In this document: positions 1 to 8,391 of the stretch, in pieces
Layout: each line of letters opens with the position of its first letter
Position numbering within the stretch: the stretch's first letter is position 1
Source: JAAZLS01 sp964463285
GTDB taxonomy: Bacteria; Bacillota; Dethiobacteria; DTU022
DNA: 64,000 nucleotides
Reading direction: 5' to 3'
Assembly (NCBI GenBank): GCA_964463285.1
Contig: CAYXBB010000001.1
Span: forward strand, 1 to 64,000
The notes under the pieces: generated by a model
Databases searched by the model: none
Seen by the model: only the letters and a program-made list of their open reading frames with translations
Told to the model about the DNA's origin: nothing
Position numbers and translations under genes: made by a program

Positions 1-321
1 GAAATTGCTTTCATCACGGTATAATCCCAAATGCCCTACCCTGGCAGTAGGGATAACGGTTAGAAAACCCTCCACCATACCCAGGCCGGCTCTAAATACC
101 GGCAGCAAAACCACCTCTTCTTGCAAAACTTTACCGGTGATGGGCGCCAACGGGGTTTCCACTTTTTGATCTCTTAAAGACAAATCGGCGGTTATTTCGT
201 AAGTCATTAAAATTGACAGCTCTTTTAACAGTTCCCTGAACTGTTTGGGTTTAGTATGCTTGTCCCTCAACAGGGTTACCTTATGCTGTACCAAAGGATG
301 CTTTATAAGCCTAATATTCAA
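1..321 (-). CDS. upp: Uracil phosphoribosyltransferase, N-terminal part (gene runs off the window)
   Basis: This enzyme joins uracil and PRPP to make UMP (pyrimidine salvage, cytosol). About 107 residues are readable on the minus strand, starting LNIRLIKHPLVQHK and followed by TLLRD, a FRELLKEL helix, VFRAGLGMVEG and VGHLGLYRDE. These match the conserved N-terminal half of bacterial Upp; the PRPP loop and C-terminus lie beyond position 1. The start is a TTG at 319-321, with an AAGGAGG Shine-Dalgarno about 11 bases upstream. No in-frame ATG fits better. A promoter-like sequence lies at 394-422. The gene is incomplete only because the window ends. Confidence 0.93.
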   Translation of the reverse strand, partial: MNIRLIKHPLVQHKVTLLRDKHTKPKQFRELLKELSILMTYEITADLSLRDQKVETPLAPITGKVLQEEVVLLPVFRAGLGMVEGFLTVIPTARVGHLGLYRDESNF

Positions 322-393
322 CTTGGCAGTTGCCTCCTTAATTAAATCCAGTAAAACTTTCCACCGGCAGATATGAAACAAAATGCTTTATTA

Positions 394-422
394 ATAATAA
401 TATAACCGGTTTAAGGGAGCAA
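394..422 (-). promoter_or_regulatory. Putative sigma-A promoter of upp
   Basis: On the minus strand TTGCTC (417-422) and TATTAT (394-399) are separated by exactly 17 bases and lie about 75 bases upstream of the upp start. The -35 box matches consensus at four of six positions and the -10 box at five of six. The direct repeat at 426-459 sits immediately upstream of the -35 box. Called by eye; no transcript data. Confidence 0.45.
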
Positions 423-425
423 TTA

Positions 426-459
426 AAATTTTAGAAGGTATCCAAAGTTTTAGAAGGTA
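426..459 (-). repeat. Two 15-bp direct repeats upstream of the upp promoter
   Basis: Two copies of AARTTTTAGAAGGTA (426-440 and 445-459, plus-strand reading) differ at one base and start 19 bp apart, close to two helical turns. They lie directly upstream of the predicted upp -35 box, where an activator or repressor could bind. No regulator is known to me for this motif. Confidence 0.4.
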
Positions 460-497
460 AATCGATCACCATTAAGTAAACGTACCATCTATAAATG

Positions 498-1148
498 CTA
501 ATCGAGACAATATGATCGGGTTAAATTACCGTGTGTAGAATCCCGGAGCTTCAGTTCAATTTCAATCTGTTTAATAACCGGCCCCGGATCCACCACGGTC
601 ACTTCTAAAGTTAACCTGTCAACCGCATCCGGTGATATTTCAGGGAAGAATCGGTCTATAAATTTCTGGTCGGGAGAAACAGTTTCAAAATGTATTTTAT
701 AGCCTTCTCCATTTTCCGGCACTAACTTGAATCGGGCAAAATCACCCTGCACAGCCTTAATAACTTCCGCGGGATGAGTGACAAAACTATTCAGGCTGTT
801 TAATTGAACTTTTTCTGCGGCTTGCCATTTCGTTTCATCTTCCGGTTTAACATAGAGTTTTCCGTCCTTACGGTGTACTTCCAGATGATGATCCCCGAGT
901 TTCCCCTTGATATCGTTACAATTTAAAATTTCACCTTTGAATATAAGCTGGTACCCCGGGGAATATTCTTCAATTACTAGGAGGTAACTTGCTCGCCCCT
1001 TCAATTCCTGCAAAGTGTTTTTTAATAGTTCCGGAGCGGTGGCCGGAAGGGAAAATCGAAAGATCAGCAAACCGAAAATAAATATGGCTACCATTCCCAG
1101 GAATACCATAAATAGTTTCTCTGGAATCCTGGTTTGCAATCTTCTCAT
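498..1148 (-). CDS. Hypothetical protein with N-terminal membrane anchor
   Basis: This 216-residue protein matches no family I can name. After a basic start (MRRLQTRIPEK) there is one hydrophobic segment at about residues 12-31 and no lipobox, so it is probably a signal anchor with the rest outside the membrane. The remaining 180 residues are a soluble domain with alternating short hydrophobic and charged stretches (for example KLYVKPEDE and LTLEVTVVD). This pattern recalls the beta-rich LolA/LppX-like fold used by many exported proteins, but that is only an impression. AGGAG lies nine bases before the ATG. It is apparently monocistronic between rtcB and upp. Confidence 0.6.
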   Translation of the reverse strand: MRRLQTRIPEKLFMVFLGMVAIFIFGLLIFRFSLPATAPELLKNTLQELKGRASYLLVIEEYSPGYQLIFKGEILNCNDIKGKLGDHHLEVHRKDGKLYVKPEDETKWQAAEKVQLNSLNSFVTHPAEVIKAVQGDFARFKLVPENGEGYKIHFETVSPDQKFIDRFFPEISPDAVDRLTLEVTVVDPGPVIKQIEIELKLRDSTHGNLTRSYCLD

Positions 1149-1275
1149 ATAATCCCGCTCCTAATTTAAAAATCTTGCCACTCAATATATTCAGGGTCGG
1201 GCAAGAATATGCTTAGTCGCCGGGATTTATACTCCTAAATACTAAAATTAGCTTCCGGAAGCCTGTCTGATACTA

Positions 1276-2706
1276 TCACCTTTTTACTCCTTTTATAACT
1301 GCCACTGGGAATAACCGGGCCACCTTTTTGGTAAAACCTATCTCTACAAATGTATCGATTACCGCCTCAATATCTTTATAAGCCTGGGGAGCCTCATCTA
1401 AAAATACCTTGTGGTTCCGCCCCGGTATTAAAACCTCCTTCATCGAATCCTTGAACTCATTCAAATTTATTTTCCGACGGGCGGCTCTTCGCGAAAGCAC
1501 CCTTCCTGCACCATGGTTTACCGAGTAAAATGCCTCTGCCACCTTATCTTTTGCCAACATAACATACGAGGAGGTTCCCATACTTCCCGGGATCAGTATC
1601 GGGTGGCCGGTAGATCGATATGGCGGGGGATTACCGGGATGTTCCGGGGGTAAAGCCCTTACCGCTCCCTTGCGGTGAATCAATACCCGCCTATGGTTAA
1701 TTGTTTCGAACTTGGCGATATTGTGTGCCACGTCATAAACCAGCCCCAGATCGTAGCTGCTGTCTTTTCCCCCCAATACAGAGGCAAAAGATTTTCGCAC
1801 ATCGTCAGTGATCCACTGACGGTTGCAAAAAGCAAAATTCACCGCACAGGCCATTGCCGCCAGGTAGCTTTCTCCCTGGGAGGATTTAATCGGCACCGCC
1901 GACAGGCCGGCAGTAGGTATTTCAAGTTTTAACCTGGCAGCGGCGGCCAGCATTTTCGATGAATAGTCTGTGCAGATCTGGTGACCAAAGCCCCTGCTCC
2001 CGGTATGAATTAGCACGGTGAGCATGCCTGCTTGCAGCCCCAGCAGAGAGGCAGCTTGATGATCAAATTCCTCCGCTACCAAACCCAACTCGATAAAATG
2101 GTTGCCTCCACCAATCGTGGAAAGCTGTTCTCCCCGCTCGATAGCTTCCCGGCTGACCGCGTCCAGATCGGCACCTGCAAATGCTCCGCCTTCTTCAATA
2201 TAAAGTCCGTCTTCGGGGCGTCCGAAACCCAGTTCCAACAGGTGAGGCACTCCCAGGTGCACCAGTTGGCGAAAATGTTGTTTTATCAAGGCGGCATGTT
2301 TGCTTTTTTCCCCTATCCCGCTGGGAACCCGTTTTGCGATGTCATTTATGAGCCTTCTTAAAATCGGCTTGTCAACCATGCCGGCTTCGATATTGGTTCT
2401 GAGCAGCCGGACCCCGCAATTGATATCCATCCCTACCGCTCCCGCTGAAACCAGGCCCCGGGCGGCGTCCATGGCTGCTACCCCTCCTATAGGCAGGCCA
2501 AATCCAGTATGGATGTCCGGCATCCCTATAACCGGTTCCAGCACACCGGGCAGCGCGGCCGCATCCATTAACTGTTGTAGGGATTCGAGTTCGGAAAATG
2601 ATTGGTAAAGCTCCCGGTTCAAATAAACCATCGCCGACACATTCATCGATCCCTGCTGCGGGATCCGGTAGCGATTCGGCCCCGCTGCTTGTAACAAGGT
2701 TGCCAT
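1276..2706 (-). CDS. rtcB: RNA-splicing ligase RtcB (3'-phosphate/5'-OH RNA ligase)
   Basis: RtcB seals RNA 2',3'-cyclic phosphate or 3'-phosphate ends to 5'-OH ends using GTP and Mn2+, through a GMP-histidine intermediate; in bacteria it serves RNA repair. The 476-residue reading carries the family signatures in order: GMPDIHTGFGLPIGG, a GMDINCGVRLL segment with the metal-binding D-x-x-C-G, GGGNHFIELG, HTGSRGFGHQ, GSMGTSSYVM, and the C-terminal NHGAGRVLSR holding the guanylated histidine. The ATG at 2704-2706 is preferred because AAGGAG lies six bases before it; an in-frame start 21 bases earlier would put the Shine-Dalgarno inside the gene. No rtcA or archease is visible nearby. A palindromic element separates it from surE. 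Confidence 0.95.
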   Translation of the reverse strand: MATLLQAAGPNRYRIPQQGSMNVSAMVYLNRELYQSFSELESLQQLMDAAALPGVLEPVIGMPDIHTGFGLPIGGVAAMDAARGLVSAGAVGMDINCGVRLLRTNIEAGMVDKPILRRLINDIAKRVPSGIGEKSKHAALIKQHFRQLVHLGVPHLLELGFGRPEDGLYIEEGGAFAGADLDAVSREAIERGEQLSTIGGGNHFIELGLVAEEFDHQAASLLGLQAGMLTVLIHTGSRGFGHQICTDYSSKMLAAAARLKLEIPTAGLSAVPIKSSQGESYLAAMACAVNFAFCNRQWITDDVRKSFASVLGGKDSSYDLGLVYDVAHNIAKFETINHRRVLIHRKGAVRALPPEHPGNPPPYRSTGHPILIPGSMGTSSYVMLAKDKVAEAFYSVNHGAGRVLSRRAARRKINLNEFKDSMKEVLIPGRNHKVFLDEAPQAYKDIEAVIDTFVEIGFTKKVARLFPVAVIKGVKR

Positions 2707-2732
2707 GATCATCTCCTTCCCCCCCACCTAAT

Positions 2733-2868
2733 GGAGGTAACGGAGGGACGGTTCCTTTGTACATTTTCTCAAAAGGTTTTTTGTTCTGGTAATGTAAGCA
2801 TTATAATGTAAATGTAAGGGAATCTTTCCTGAGCTACCGCACAAAAGAACCGTCCCTCCGTTACCTCC
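2733..2868. repeat. 136-bp inverted-repeat element (REP/MITE-like)
   Basis: Two 28-bp arms (2733-2760 and 2841-2868) are inverted copies with one mismatch and enclose an 80-bp AT-rich spacer. Each arm holds the core GGAGGGACGGTTC and begins GGAG at its outer end. The element fills the gap between surE and rtcB, the outer end of one arm lying four bases from the surE stop codon. No ORF or transposase lies inside. The core recurs in the palindrome at 57289-57343, so this is probably a dispersed family mobilised in trans. Confidence 0.75.
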
Positions 2869-2872
2869 TGTT

Positions 2873-3661
2873 TCAAGGAAGGCGATCCACGATTTTCGTC
2901 AATTCGGGTAGAAAATCATCGTTAGTCAGGTTAAAACAAACCGGAGTTATGGAAATGTACCTATCCATTACCGCCTGGACATCGGTTCCTTCACCGTTCT
3001 TTTCTTCCACCAGCTCGCCTGCCAACCAGTAATAAACCCGTCCCCGGGGGTCGGTTCTTCGCTCAAAAACATTGCGGTATCTTCTGCGCCCAAGCACCGT
3101 AGCTTTTACACCTTTTATGTCGTGTGTACCACTTGCAGGAATGTTTATATTAAGCAGGGTTCCGGAAGGAATTCTGGATTTCAAAATATGGGGCAACAGG
3201 CGGCGAATGAAACCTGCACCATATGAAAAATCATCCCCTTCGGTAAGTGATACCGCCAGCGAAGGAATACCCAGAATTATTCCTTCTACCGCCGCCGATA
3301 CCGTTCCCGAATATAGAACATCGGTGCCCAGGTTTGAACCGCGATTAATTCCCGAGATTACCAATCGGGGTTTTTCTGGAAGGATGGCCTCCACTGCCAG
3401 TTTAACGCAGTCGGAAGGAGTGCCGTTAACAGACCATCCTTCCAGCTCCGGGTTATGTAAAAACCGTATTTTCTCCGCCCTTAATGGACGGTGCATGGTT
3501 ATAGCATGTCCTACTGCACTCTGCTCATGGTTGGGTGCTACTACCAGGATATCATAACGGAGGTTTTCCGGGGGTGGGAAAAGTGTTTGACAGAGCACCT
3601 GAATCCCTTCGGCAAAGACACCATCGTCATTGGTAATTAAAATTGTTCCTGCCATAGGCAA
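2873..3661 (-). CDS. surE: 5'/3'-nucleotidase SurE
   Basis: SurE is a metal-dependent nucleoside monophosphate phosphatase. The 262-residue protein begins with the diagnostic ILITNDDGVFAEGI, where the two aspartates bind the metal, and continues with VVAPNHEQSAVGHAIT, VNGTPSDCVKLA and SGINRGSNLGTDVLYSGTV, all classic SurE motifs. The length is normal. The start may be TTG at 3659-3661 (six bases after AGGAGG) or ATG six bases later (12 bases after). It lies 15 bases downstream of mtaD, so it is probably the last gene of the mtnP-mtnA-mtaD-surE operon and could clear nucleotide by-products. Confidence 0.95.
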   Translation of the reverse strand: MPMAGTILITNDDGVFAEGIQVLCQTLFPPPENLRYDILVVAPNHEQSAVGHAITMHRPLRAEKIRFLHNPELEGWSVNGTPSDCVKLAVEAILPEKPRLVISGINRGSNLGTDVLYSGTVSAAVEGIILGIPSLAVSLTEGDDFSYGAGFIRRLLPHILKSRIPSGTLLNINIPASGTHDIKGVKATVLGRRRYRNVFERRTDPRGRVYYWLAGELVEEKNGEGTDVQAVMDRYISITPVCFNLTNDDFLPELTKIVDRLP

Positions 3662-3676
3662 ACTAAACCTCCTGCT

Positions 3677-4984
3677 TTATCTGCTCTTTACCCCGGTAAG
3701 CCGGTAAGCCCGCCTGGAAGCCTCAAACATGATCCGTTCCTCGTCCAGCACTGTCAATTGTCCGTTATCTACCAGGATCTGTCCGTCCACCATTACCAAC
3801 GAAACATCGGCGGCGGCGGCAGTATAAACCAGGTGAGCCAGCGGATCGAAGATCGGTTTCAGGTGAGGGGCGTTGCTTCTTATCCCTACCAGATCAGCCC
3901 GGTAGCCTTCCTTTAATTTACCCAGGCGGGGAATCCTTAGAACCTCTGCTCCCTCGGAGGTGGCCATCTTCAGAGCCACTTTGGCCGGTATGACAGTAGG
4001 ATCCTGATGAACACCCTTTGACAGCAACGCAGCCAGAGAAATTTCCTCCCACATATCCAGGTTGTTGTTGCTGCCGGCACCGTCAGTTCCTAGAGCCACC
4101 TTAATCCCCGCCTGCAAAAGGGCAGTCAGAGGTGCTATGCCGCTGCCTAGCTTTAAATTGCTTCCGGGATTATGGGCCACGCCTACCCCACGTCTTGCCA
4201 GTATGGGAATATCCTCTCCGCTTAAGTGCACACAATGAGCGGCTATAACTTCAAATTGAAACAGTCCAATATTTTCCATAAGCTCCACCGGTGTATAACC
4301 ATGTTCTTTGCGGCATCTTTCCACCTCCCCCGAGGTTTCGGAAAGGTGGATCTGCAACGGGCGCCCGGTTTGGGAAGCAAGGTCCATTACTTTTTCTAAG
4401 AATTTGGGGGGACAGGTATAAGGAGCGTGCGGGCCCAGCGCGGTATTTATTCGCCCGTTTTCCTTACCCTGCCAGTTATTTATCAGGTTTTTGGCCTCTT
4501 TTATCATTTTTCCTCCAGCCAGGCCCACTCCGGCCAGGCCCCGGGAAAGCATTGCCCGAATCTTGCTTTCCGCCACCGCTTCCGCTACCCGATCCATAAA
4601 AAAGTACATATCGGTAAAGGTGGTTGTTCCACCTTTTAACATTTCGGCGATTGCCAGCAAGGTGCCCCAGTAAACATCATCGCTGGTGAGGGAGTTTTCT
4701 GCCGGCCAGATTTTGTCTTCCAGCCATCTCATCAGGGGAAGATCATCGGCATAGCCCCGAAACAAAGTCATCGCTGCATGACCGTGAGTGTTGATCAACC
4801 CGGGTAGCACTATTAGGTTATTGCCCTCAATTACCCGGTCGGCCCGATTTGGATCTATCAGTTCCGGGCGGGCGACAATGGCGGCAATGTTATCTTCTTC
4901 CACCAGCAAATCACCGCAAAAGTGCTCCGGTTGCTGATCATCCATGGTCACGATAGTAGCCCCGGTTATCAATACACTTTTCAA
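3677..4984 (-). CDS. mtaD: 5-methylthioadenosine/S-adenosylhomocysteine deaminase
   Basis: This amidohydrolase removes the 6-amino group of methylthioadenosine (MTA) or S-adenosylhomocysteine, giving the inosine derivative and ammonia. In the 435 residues the metal site is visible: H67-x-H69 in NTHGHA, a later QIHLSET, the AAHCVHL histidine, and LGTDGAGSNN with the catalytic aspartate. The start is TTG, seven bases after GGAGG. Downstream of mtnA by 17 bases, it appears to share an operon with mtnP and mtnA. Together the three enzymes fit an MTA to methylthioinosine to methylthioribose-1-phosphate route; see the findings. Confidence 0.92.
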   Translation of the reverse strand: MKSVLITGATIVTMDDQQPEHFCGDLLVEEDNIAAIVARPELIDPNRADRVIEGNNLIVLPGLINTHGHAAMTLFRGYADDLPLMRWLEDKIWPAENSLTSDDVYWGTLLAIAEMLKGGTTTFTDMYFFMDRVAEAVAESKIRAMLSRGLAGVGLAGGKMIKEAKNLINNWQGKENGRINTALGPHAPYTCPPKFLEKVMDLASQTGRPLQIHLSETSGEVERCRKEHGYTPVELMENIGLFQFEVIAAHCVHLSGEDIPILARRGVGVAHNPGSNLKLGSGIAPLTALLQAGIKVALGTDGAGSNNNLDMWEEISLAALLSKGVHQDPTVIPAKVALKMATSEGAEVLRIPRLGKLKEGYRADLVGIRSNAPHLKPIFDPLAHLVYTAAAADVSLVMVDGQILVDNGQLTVLDEERIMFEASRRAYRLTGVKSR

Positions 4985-5001
4985 TAAAAGGCCTCCTTCA
5001 T

Positions 5002-6054
5002 CTATGTTTGGTTAAACAAGGAGTTGATTTTATCTTTATCAGGTTGTCGGATTACCCCTTTTTCGGTAATCAGAGCGTCAATCAGGTTTGAAGGGGTAAC
5101 ATCAAATGCCGGATTGTAGGCTTTTACACCCCCAGGGGCGACCGCCTTCCCTGAAAATATGGTTATTTCCTTAGAATCCCGTTCTTCAATTATAATGTTT
5201 TCGCCTGCAGGCAGGGAGCGATCGATGGTCGAGAGTGGTGCGGCTACATACAGCGGAATACGGTGGTAGCTAGCCAGTACCGCCAGAGAGTAGGTGCCGA
5301 TCTTGTTGGCGGTATCCCCGTTGGCAGCGATACGATCCGCCCCGACGATAACCAGGTCGATTTTCCGATTGGCCATCAGGTGGCCGGCACAGCTATCAGT
5401 AATCAAGGTAACCGGTATCCCCTCCTGCAAAAGCTCGAAGGAGGTTAAGCGAGCTCCCTGAAGGACCGGCCTGGTTTCTCCGGCAAAAACCCGGGGCCGT
5501 TTTCCTTGGTTAAAGGCCGATCTGATTATTCCCAGCGCTGTTCCATAACCTGCGGTGGCCAGCGCACCGGCATTACAGTGAGTGAGTATAGAGGATTCCG
5601 GTGGAACCAACTCCGCTCCCAAATCCCCCAGTCGGCGGTTTGCAGCTAGATCTTCTCGAAAAATGGACAGCGCTTCTTTTTCCAGCCCGGCAGCCAGTTT
5701 TGGCAAGTCCGGGGAGGTGTTTTCCTCCAGGCAGTTCATAATTCGTTGCACGCTCCAGCTTAGATTTACCGCAGTTGGCCGGGAACGGCATAGTTTAGCC
5801 GCCACGGCAGACAAATTTGAATCAAATTCCCGGCGGGTGAGCGCCTGTTTCCGTTCCGCCGCCTGGTAGGCAGCCAAGACCAGCCCAAAAGCGGCGCTGA
5901 CACCTATCGCCGGAGCGCCCCGGACCACCATGGTTTTTATAGCCTCCGCCACCTGTTCTGCTGAATAACAGGTATAGTAAACCACCTCTCCGGGAAGCAG
6001 GCGTTGGTCCAACAGCTTCAAACAACGTCCCTCCCAGCAGAGAGTATCCGGCAT
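5002..6054 (-). CDS. mtnA: S-methyl-5-thioribose-1-phosphate isomerase
   Basis: MtnA converts methylthioribose-1-phosphate to methylthioribulose-1-phosphate in methionine salvage; it belongs to the eIF2B-alpha-like family. The 350-residue protein shows the family motifs MVVRGAPAIGVSAAFG, LTHCNAGALATAGYGTALG, the catalytic cysteine in ITDSCAGHLM, and VGADRIAANGDTANKIGTY. The ATG immediately follows the mtnP stop codon with no gap, indicating co-transcription. None of the later methionine salvage genes (mtnB and onward) are in the window, so the product may be used elsewhere or by a different route. Confidence 0.95.
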   Translation of the reverse strand: MPDTLCWEGRCLKLLDQRLLPGEVVYYTCYSAEQVAEAIKTMVVRGAPAIGVSAAFGLVLAAYQAAERKQALTRREFDSNLSAVAAKLCRSRPTAVNLSWSVQRIMNCLEENTSPDLPKLAAGLEKEALSIFREDLAANRRLGDLGAELVPPESSILTHCNAGALATAGYGTALGIIRSAFNQGKRPRVFAGETRPVLQGARLTSFELLQEGIPVTLITDSCAGHLMANRKIDLVIVGADRIAANGDTANKIGTYSLAVLASYHRIPLYVAAPLSTIDRSLPAGENIIIEERDSKEITIFSGKAVAPGGVKAYNPAFDVTPSNLIDALITEKGVIRQPDKDKINSLFNQT

Positions 6055-6873
6055 TTATATCCCTTCTTCCTGATCTTCGGGATCCGCCGGCCAATGGCTG
6101 CCTGCCTGCCGGCAGCCACAGGATCTCAATAACGGGATTTCAGCCAAACAGCCCATCAGCAATAGATCTAGATCTGCTTTCCCTTGAGCCATAACTTCCA
6201 ACACTTCTTCGTGAGTTAAAGGATAGGAAGAGATGCCGGCGGCATAATTTGTTACCAGAGCTATGGCCGCATAACATAAACCGGCCTCCCGGGCCAGGAT
6301 AACCTCTGGAACGTTGGTCATCCCCACCACCTCCGCACCCAGGTAGGTAAATGCTTTTATTTCGGCAGGAGTTTCAAAACGCGGCCCCTGCGTACAGATA
6401 TAGCAGCCCCCGTCTATTACCGGCTGGTTCAAATAGCGGCCTGCCCTGATTATGGCAGCTCGCAACTCCGGGCAGTAGGGTTCAGTAAAATCAGTATGCA
6501 CCACCTGACCGTCCTGGCCATCATAAAAGGTGGAAGGGCGCCCCCTGGTAAAATCGATAAACTGATCTATAACTATCTTGCTTCCCGGGGGCATGTTTTC
6601 GTTCATGCTTCCTACCGCGGCAGTGGCTATTACTACTTCGATCCCCAACTTCTTTAAGGCGGCGATATTGGCGCGGTAGTTAACCAGGTGGGGAGGCGCC
6701 GAGTGCCGGTAACCGTGCCGGGCCAAAAAATAAATTTCTTGTTGCCGGTACTGTCCCGAATGTAACAGCACCTCACCGTACCTGGTAGAAATCGTCAACT
6801 CCCGGCGTTCTGTCAGTATGGATTGCTCGTAGACTCCAGTTCCGCCGATAAATGCTATTTTTTGCCGGTCCAT
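6055..6873 (-). CDS. mtnP: Methylthioadenosine/methylthioinosine phosphorylase (PNP family)
   Basis: This nucleoside phosphorylase cleaves a purine from a methylthioribosyl nucleoside with phosphate. The 272 residues begin IAFIGGTGVY and carry the phosphate-site ARHGYRH (51-57), GSMNENMPPGS, TQGPRFETPAE and GMTNVPEVILAREA. At the purine-specificity site the protein reads TNYAAG (208-213). From memory, adenine-specific human MTAP has aspartates here (T-D-Y-D) and 6-oxopurine-specific PNPs have an asparagine. N209 therefore suggests hypoxanthine release from methylthioinosine, which matches the neighbouring deaminase mtaD. GGGAGG lies six bases before the ATG. It seems to be the first gene of the mtnP-mtnA-mtaD-surE operon. 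Confidence 0.9.
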   Translation of the reverse strand: MDRQKIAFIGGTGVYEQSILTERRELTISTRYGEVLLHSGQYRQQEIYFLARHGYRHSAPPHLVNYRANIAALKKLGIEVVIATAAVGSMNENMPPGSKIVIDQFIDFTRGRPSTFYDGQDGQVVHTDFTEPYCPELRAAIIRAGRYLNQPVIDGGCYICTQGPRFETPAEIKAFTYLGAEVVGMTNVPEVILAREAGLCYAAIALVTNYAAGISSYPLTHEEVLEVMAQGKADLDLLLMGCLAEIPLLRSCGCRQAGSHWPADPEDQEEGI

Positions 6874-7008
6874 CTGAAACCTCCCTCATTGCAAGCTATT
6901 CTAAACTTAATCAATAAAAGCAGCCTTGAGCTGCTTGGCAAAGCCCCCTTGATCTATGTTTCGGTTTGTGAGGGTAAAATCCTGCCAAAAAGAAGAGATC
7001 GGCGAGTT

Positions 7009-8004
7009 TTAAGATTTTTGCTTTAACAGGCGGCGAGTCATTAGTCCGTAATGCCGGGCACGGTTTTTTCTTCCCAGCCGGTGGTAAATAAACGCCAGTT
7101 CAAAGGTAATTAACGGCTCCAGGGGATTGATGTTATACGCTCGTTCCAGCGCCTGCAGGGCCTCCGTGTAGCGCTCCAGGAAACCGTAGGCCTTGCCCCG
7201 GTGCAACTCTGCCTCCCAATCCGCGGGAGAAAGTTCTATAACTCGATTGAAATTTTCCACCGCTTCCCAGTAGCGTTGCAGGTTGTAATTAATTGCTGCC
7301 CGATTAAACCAGGGCTCAACAAGATCCGGTTCCTCCTCCGTGGCTTTTATAAAGTAGGGTAAAGCCAGGCGGTATCGTTCCCCGGCAGCCAGAATCACCC
7401 CTAAAGTGTTAAAAGCCATTCCGCGGATAAAATGATCCTCTTCCAGGGCCAGTACCAGTTTGAGCTCTTTAAAAGCTTCTTCGGTCTTGCCCAACTGGGC
7501 ACAGGCTATCCCCAAACAGAAATGACCCAGAATAAAATTGGGCTGCTGGCAGGTAACATTTTTAAATTCCTTGGTTGCTTCATCTACCATGGACAACCCC
7601 CAGAAACCCATCGCTTTTCTAAAAGATGTAATCGCCACCTCGCCGGTTAAACTTTTAAATTCATCTTCTTTCTGGATCTCATGGATCGAGTCGATTCCTT
7701 GATAATTGAGATCCTCGGCGCTATCTCCCGGCTTTCGTTCAAATACCGGCAGGTCTTCCATATCCAGTTCAAGTTCCATAAAACCAGGAGGAAAGCTATC
7801 AGGCAAGGAAAGTGAAAAACGCTCCTGGATCTGGTTAACCCTTTCTTCAAATTTAATCCAGTATTGCACACATTTATCCATGGTATTTCTTAAAGAGATC
7901 AGGGTATCAATGGTTTCCTGCCTCCGGGAATCATCGATCTCACCGGACAGTTCTTGTTCTATAGATGACAACGCTTCAAAAATGGCTGTAAATGTAGAAA
8001 ACAT
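7009..8004 (-). CDS. TPR-repeat protein of unknown function
   Basis: The protein of about 331 residues has an acidic, partly coiled-coil N-terminal half and then at least four tetratricopeptide repeats, from about residue 125 to the end. Examples are FCLGIACAQLGKTEEAFKEL, FNTLGVILAAGERYRLALPY, FNRAAINYNLQRYWEAVENF and LHRGKAYGFLERYTEALQAL. TPRs are protein-binding scaffolds, so a specific function cannot be read from the sequence. No signal peptide is seen. The ATG at 8002-8004 has AGGGA six bases upstream; a TTG six bases earlier also fits. It stands alone between mtnP and the tRNA cluster. Confidence 0.75.
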   Translation of the reverse strand: MFSTFTAIFEALSSIEQELSGEIDDSRRQETIDTLISLRNTMDKCVQYWIKFEERVNQIQERFSLSLPDSFPPGFMELELDMEDLPVFERKPGDSAEDLNYQGIDSIHEIQKEDEFKSLTGEVAITSFRKAMGFWGLSMVDEATKEFKNVTCQQPNFILGHFCLGIACAQLGKTEEAFKELKLVLALEEDHFIRGMAFNTLGVILAAGERYRLALPYFIKATEEEPDLVEPWFNRAAINYNLQRYWEAVENFNRVIELSPADWEAELHRGKAYGFLERYTEALQALERAYNINPLEPLITFELAFIYHRLGRKNRARHYGLMTRRLLKQKS

Positions 8005-8127
8005 CCGCAATCCCTACCTGTAAAATTTGTTTTTGCCCTTTTTACTCCCTAATGATATTGTAAGAAACAACGCTAAAAAAATCTAACGAGGCCGCTGTGT
8101 CAACTCCTATAAAACCTTACCCAGCAG

Positions 8128-8156
8128 TTGACGCTAATTTTAAAATGCGCTATACT
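8128..8156 (+). promoter_or_regulatory. Sigma-A promoter of the tRNA cluster
   Basis: TTGACG (8128-8133) and TATACT (8151-8156) are 17 bases apart, 30 bases before the tRNA-Thr gene. Both boxes are five-of-six consensus matches and the direction agrees with the tRNAs. Confidence 0.8.
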
Positions 8157-8186
8157 ATTAATTGCCTTTCGGGGTTTTTTTATTCT

Positions 8187-8262
8187 GCCGACGTAGCTCA
8201 ATTGGCAGAGCAGCTGATTTGTAATCAGCAGGTTACCAGTTCAAGTCTGGTCGTCGGCTCCA
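8187..8262 (+). tRNA. tRNA-Thr (anticodon TGT)
   Basis: A complete 76-base cloverleaf. The acceptor stem GCCGACG pairs with CGTCGGC (8252-8258), followed by discriminator T and an encoded CCA (8260-8262). The anticodon stem CTGA/TCAG encloses loop TTTGTAA with anticodon TGT at 8220-8222, reading ACA. The T-loop TTCAAGT is normal. It is one of only three plus-strand genes in the window. Confidence 0.97.
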
Positions 8263-8327
8263 GTAACCTAAGGGTTTTCGGGCAGGGTGACGATATCACT
8301 GTCCGGTAACACACCCTGAAATAGGCT

Positions 8328-8356
8328 TTGACAACCCCCGCAAACTTTGCTAAAAT
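8328..8356 (+). promoter_or_regulatory. Sigma-A promoter before tRNA-Tyr
   Basis: TTGACA (8328-8333, perfect consensus) and TAAAAT (8351-8356) are 17 bases apart, 35 bases before tRNA-Tyr. This second strong promoter within the cluster suggests that tRNA-Tyr and tRNA-Lys are transcribed separately from, or in addition to, tRNA-Thr. Confidence 0.8.
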
Positions 8357-8391
8357 ACGCGTGAGCTGATTTGTAGTTAGTAATTTACCAT

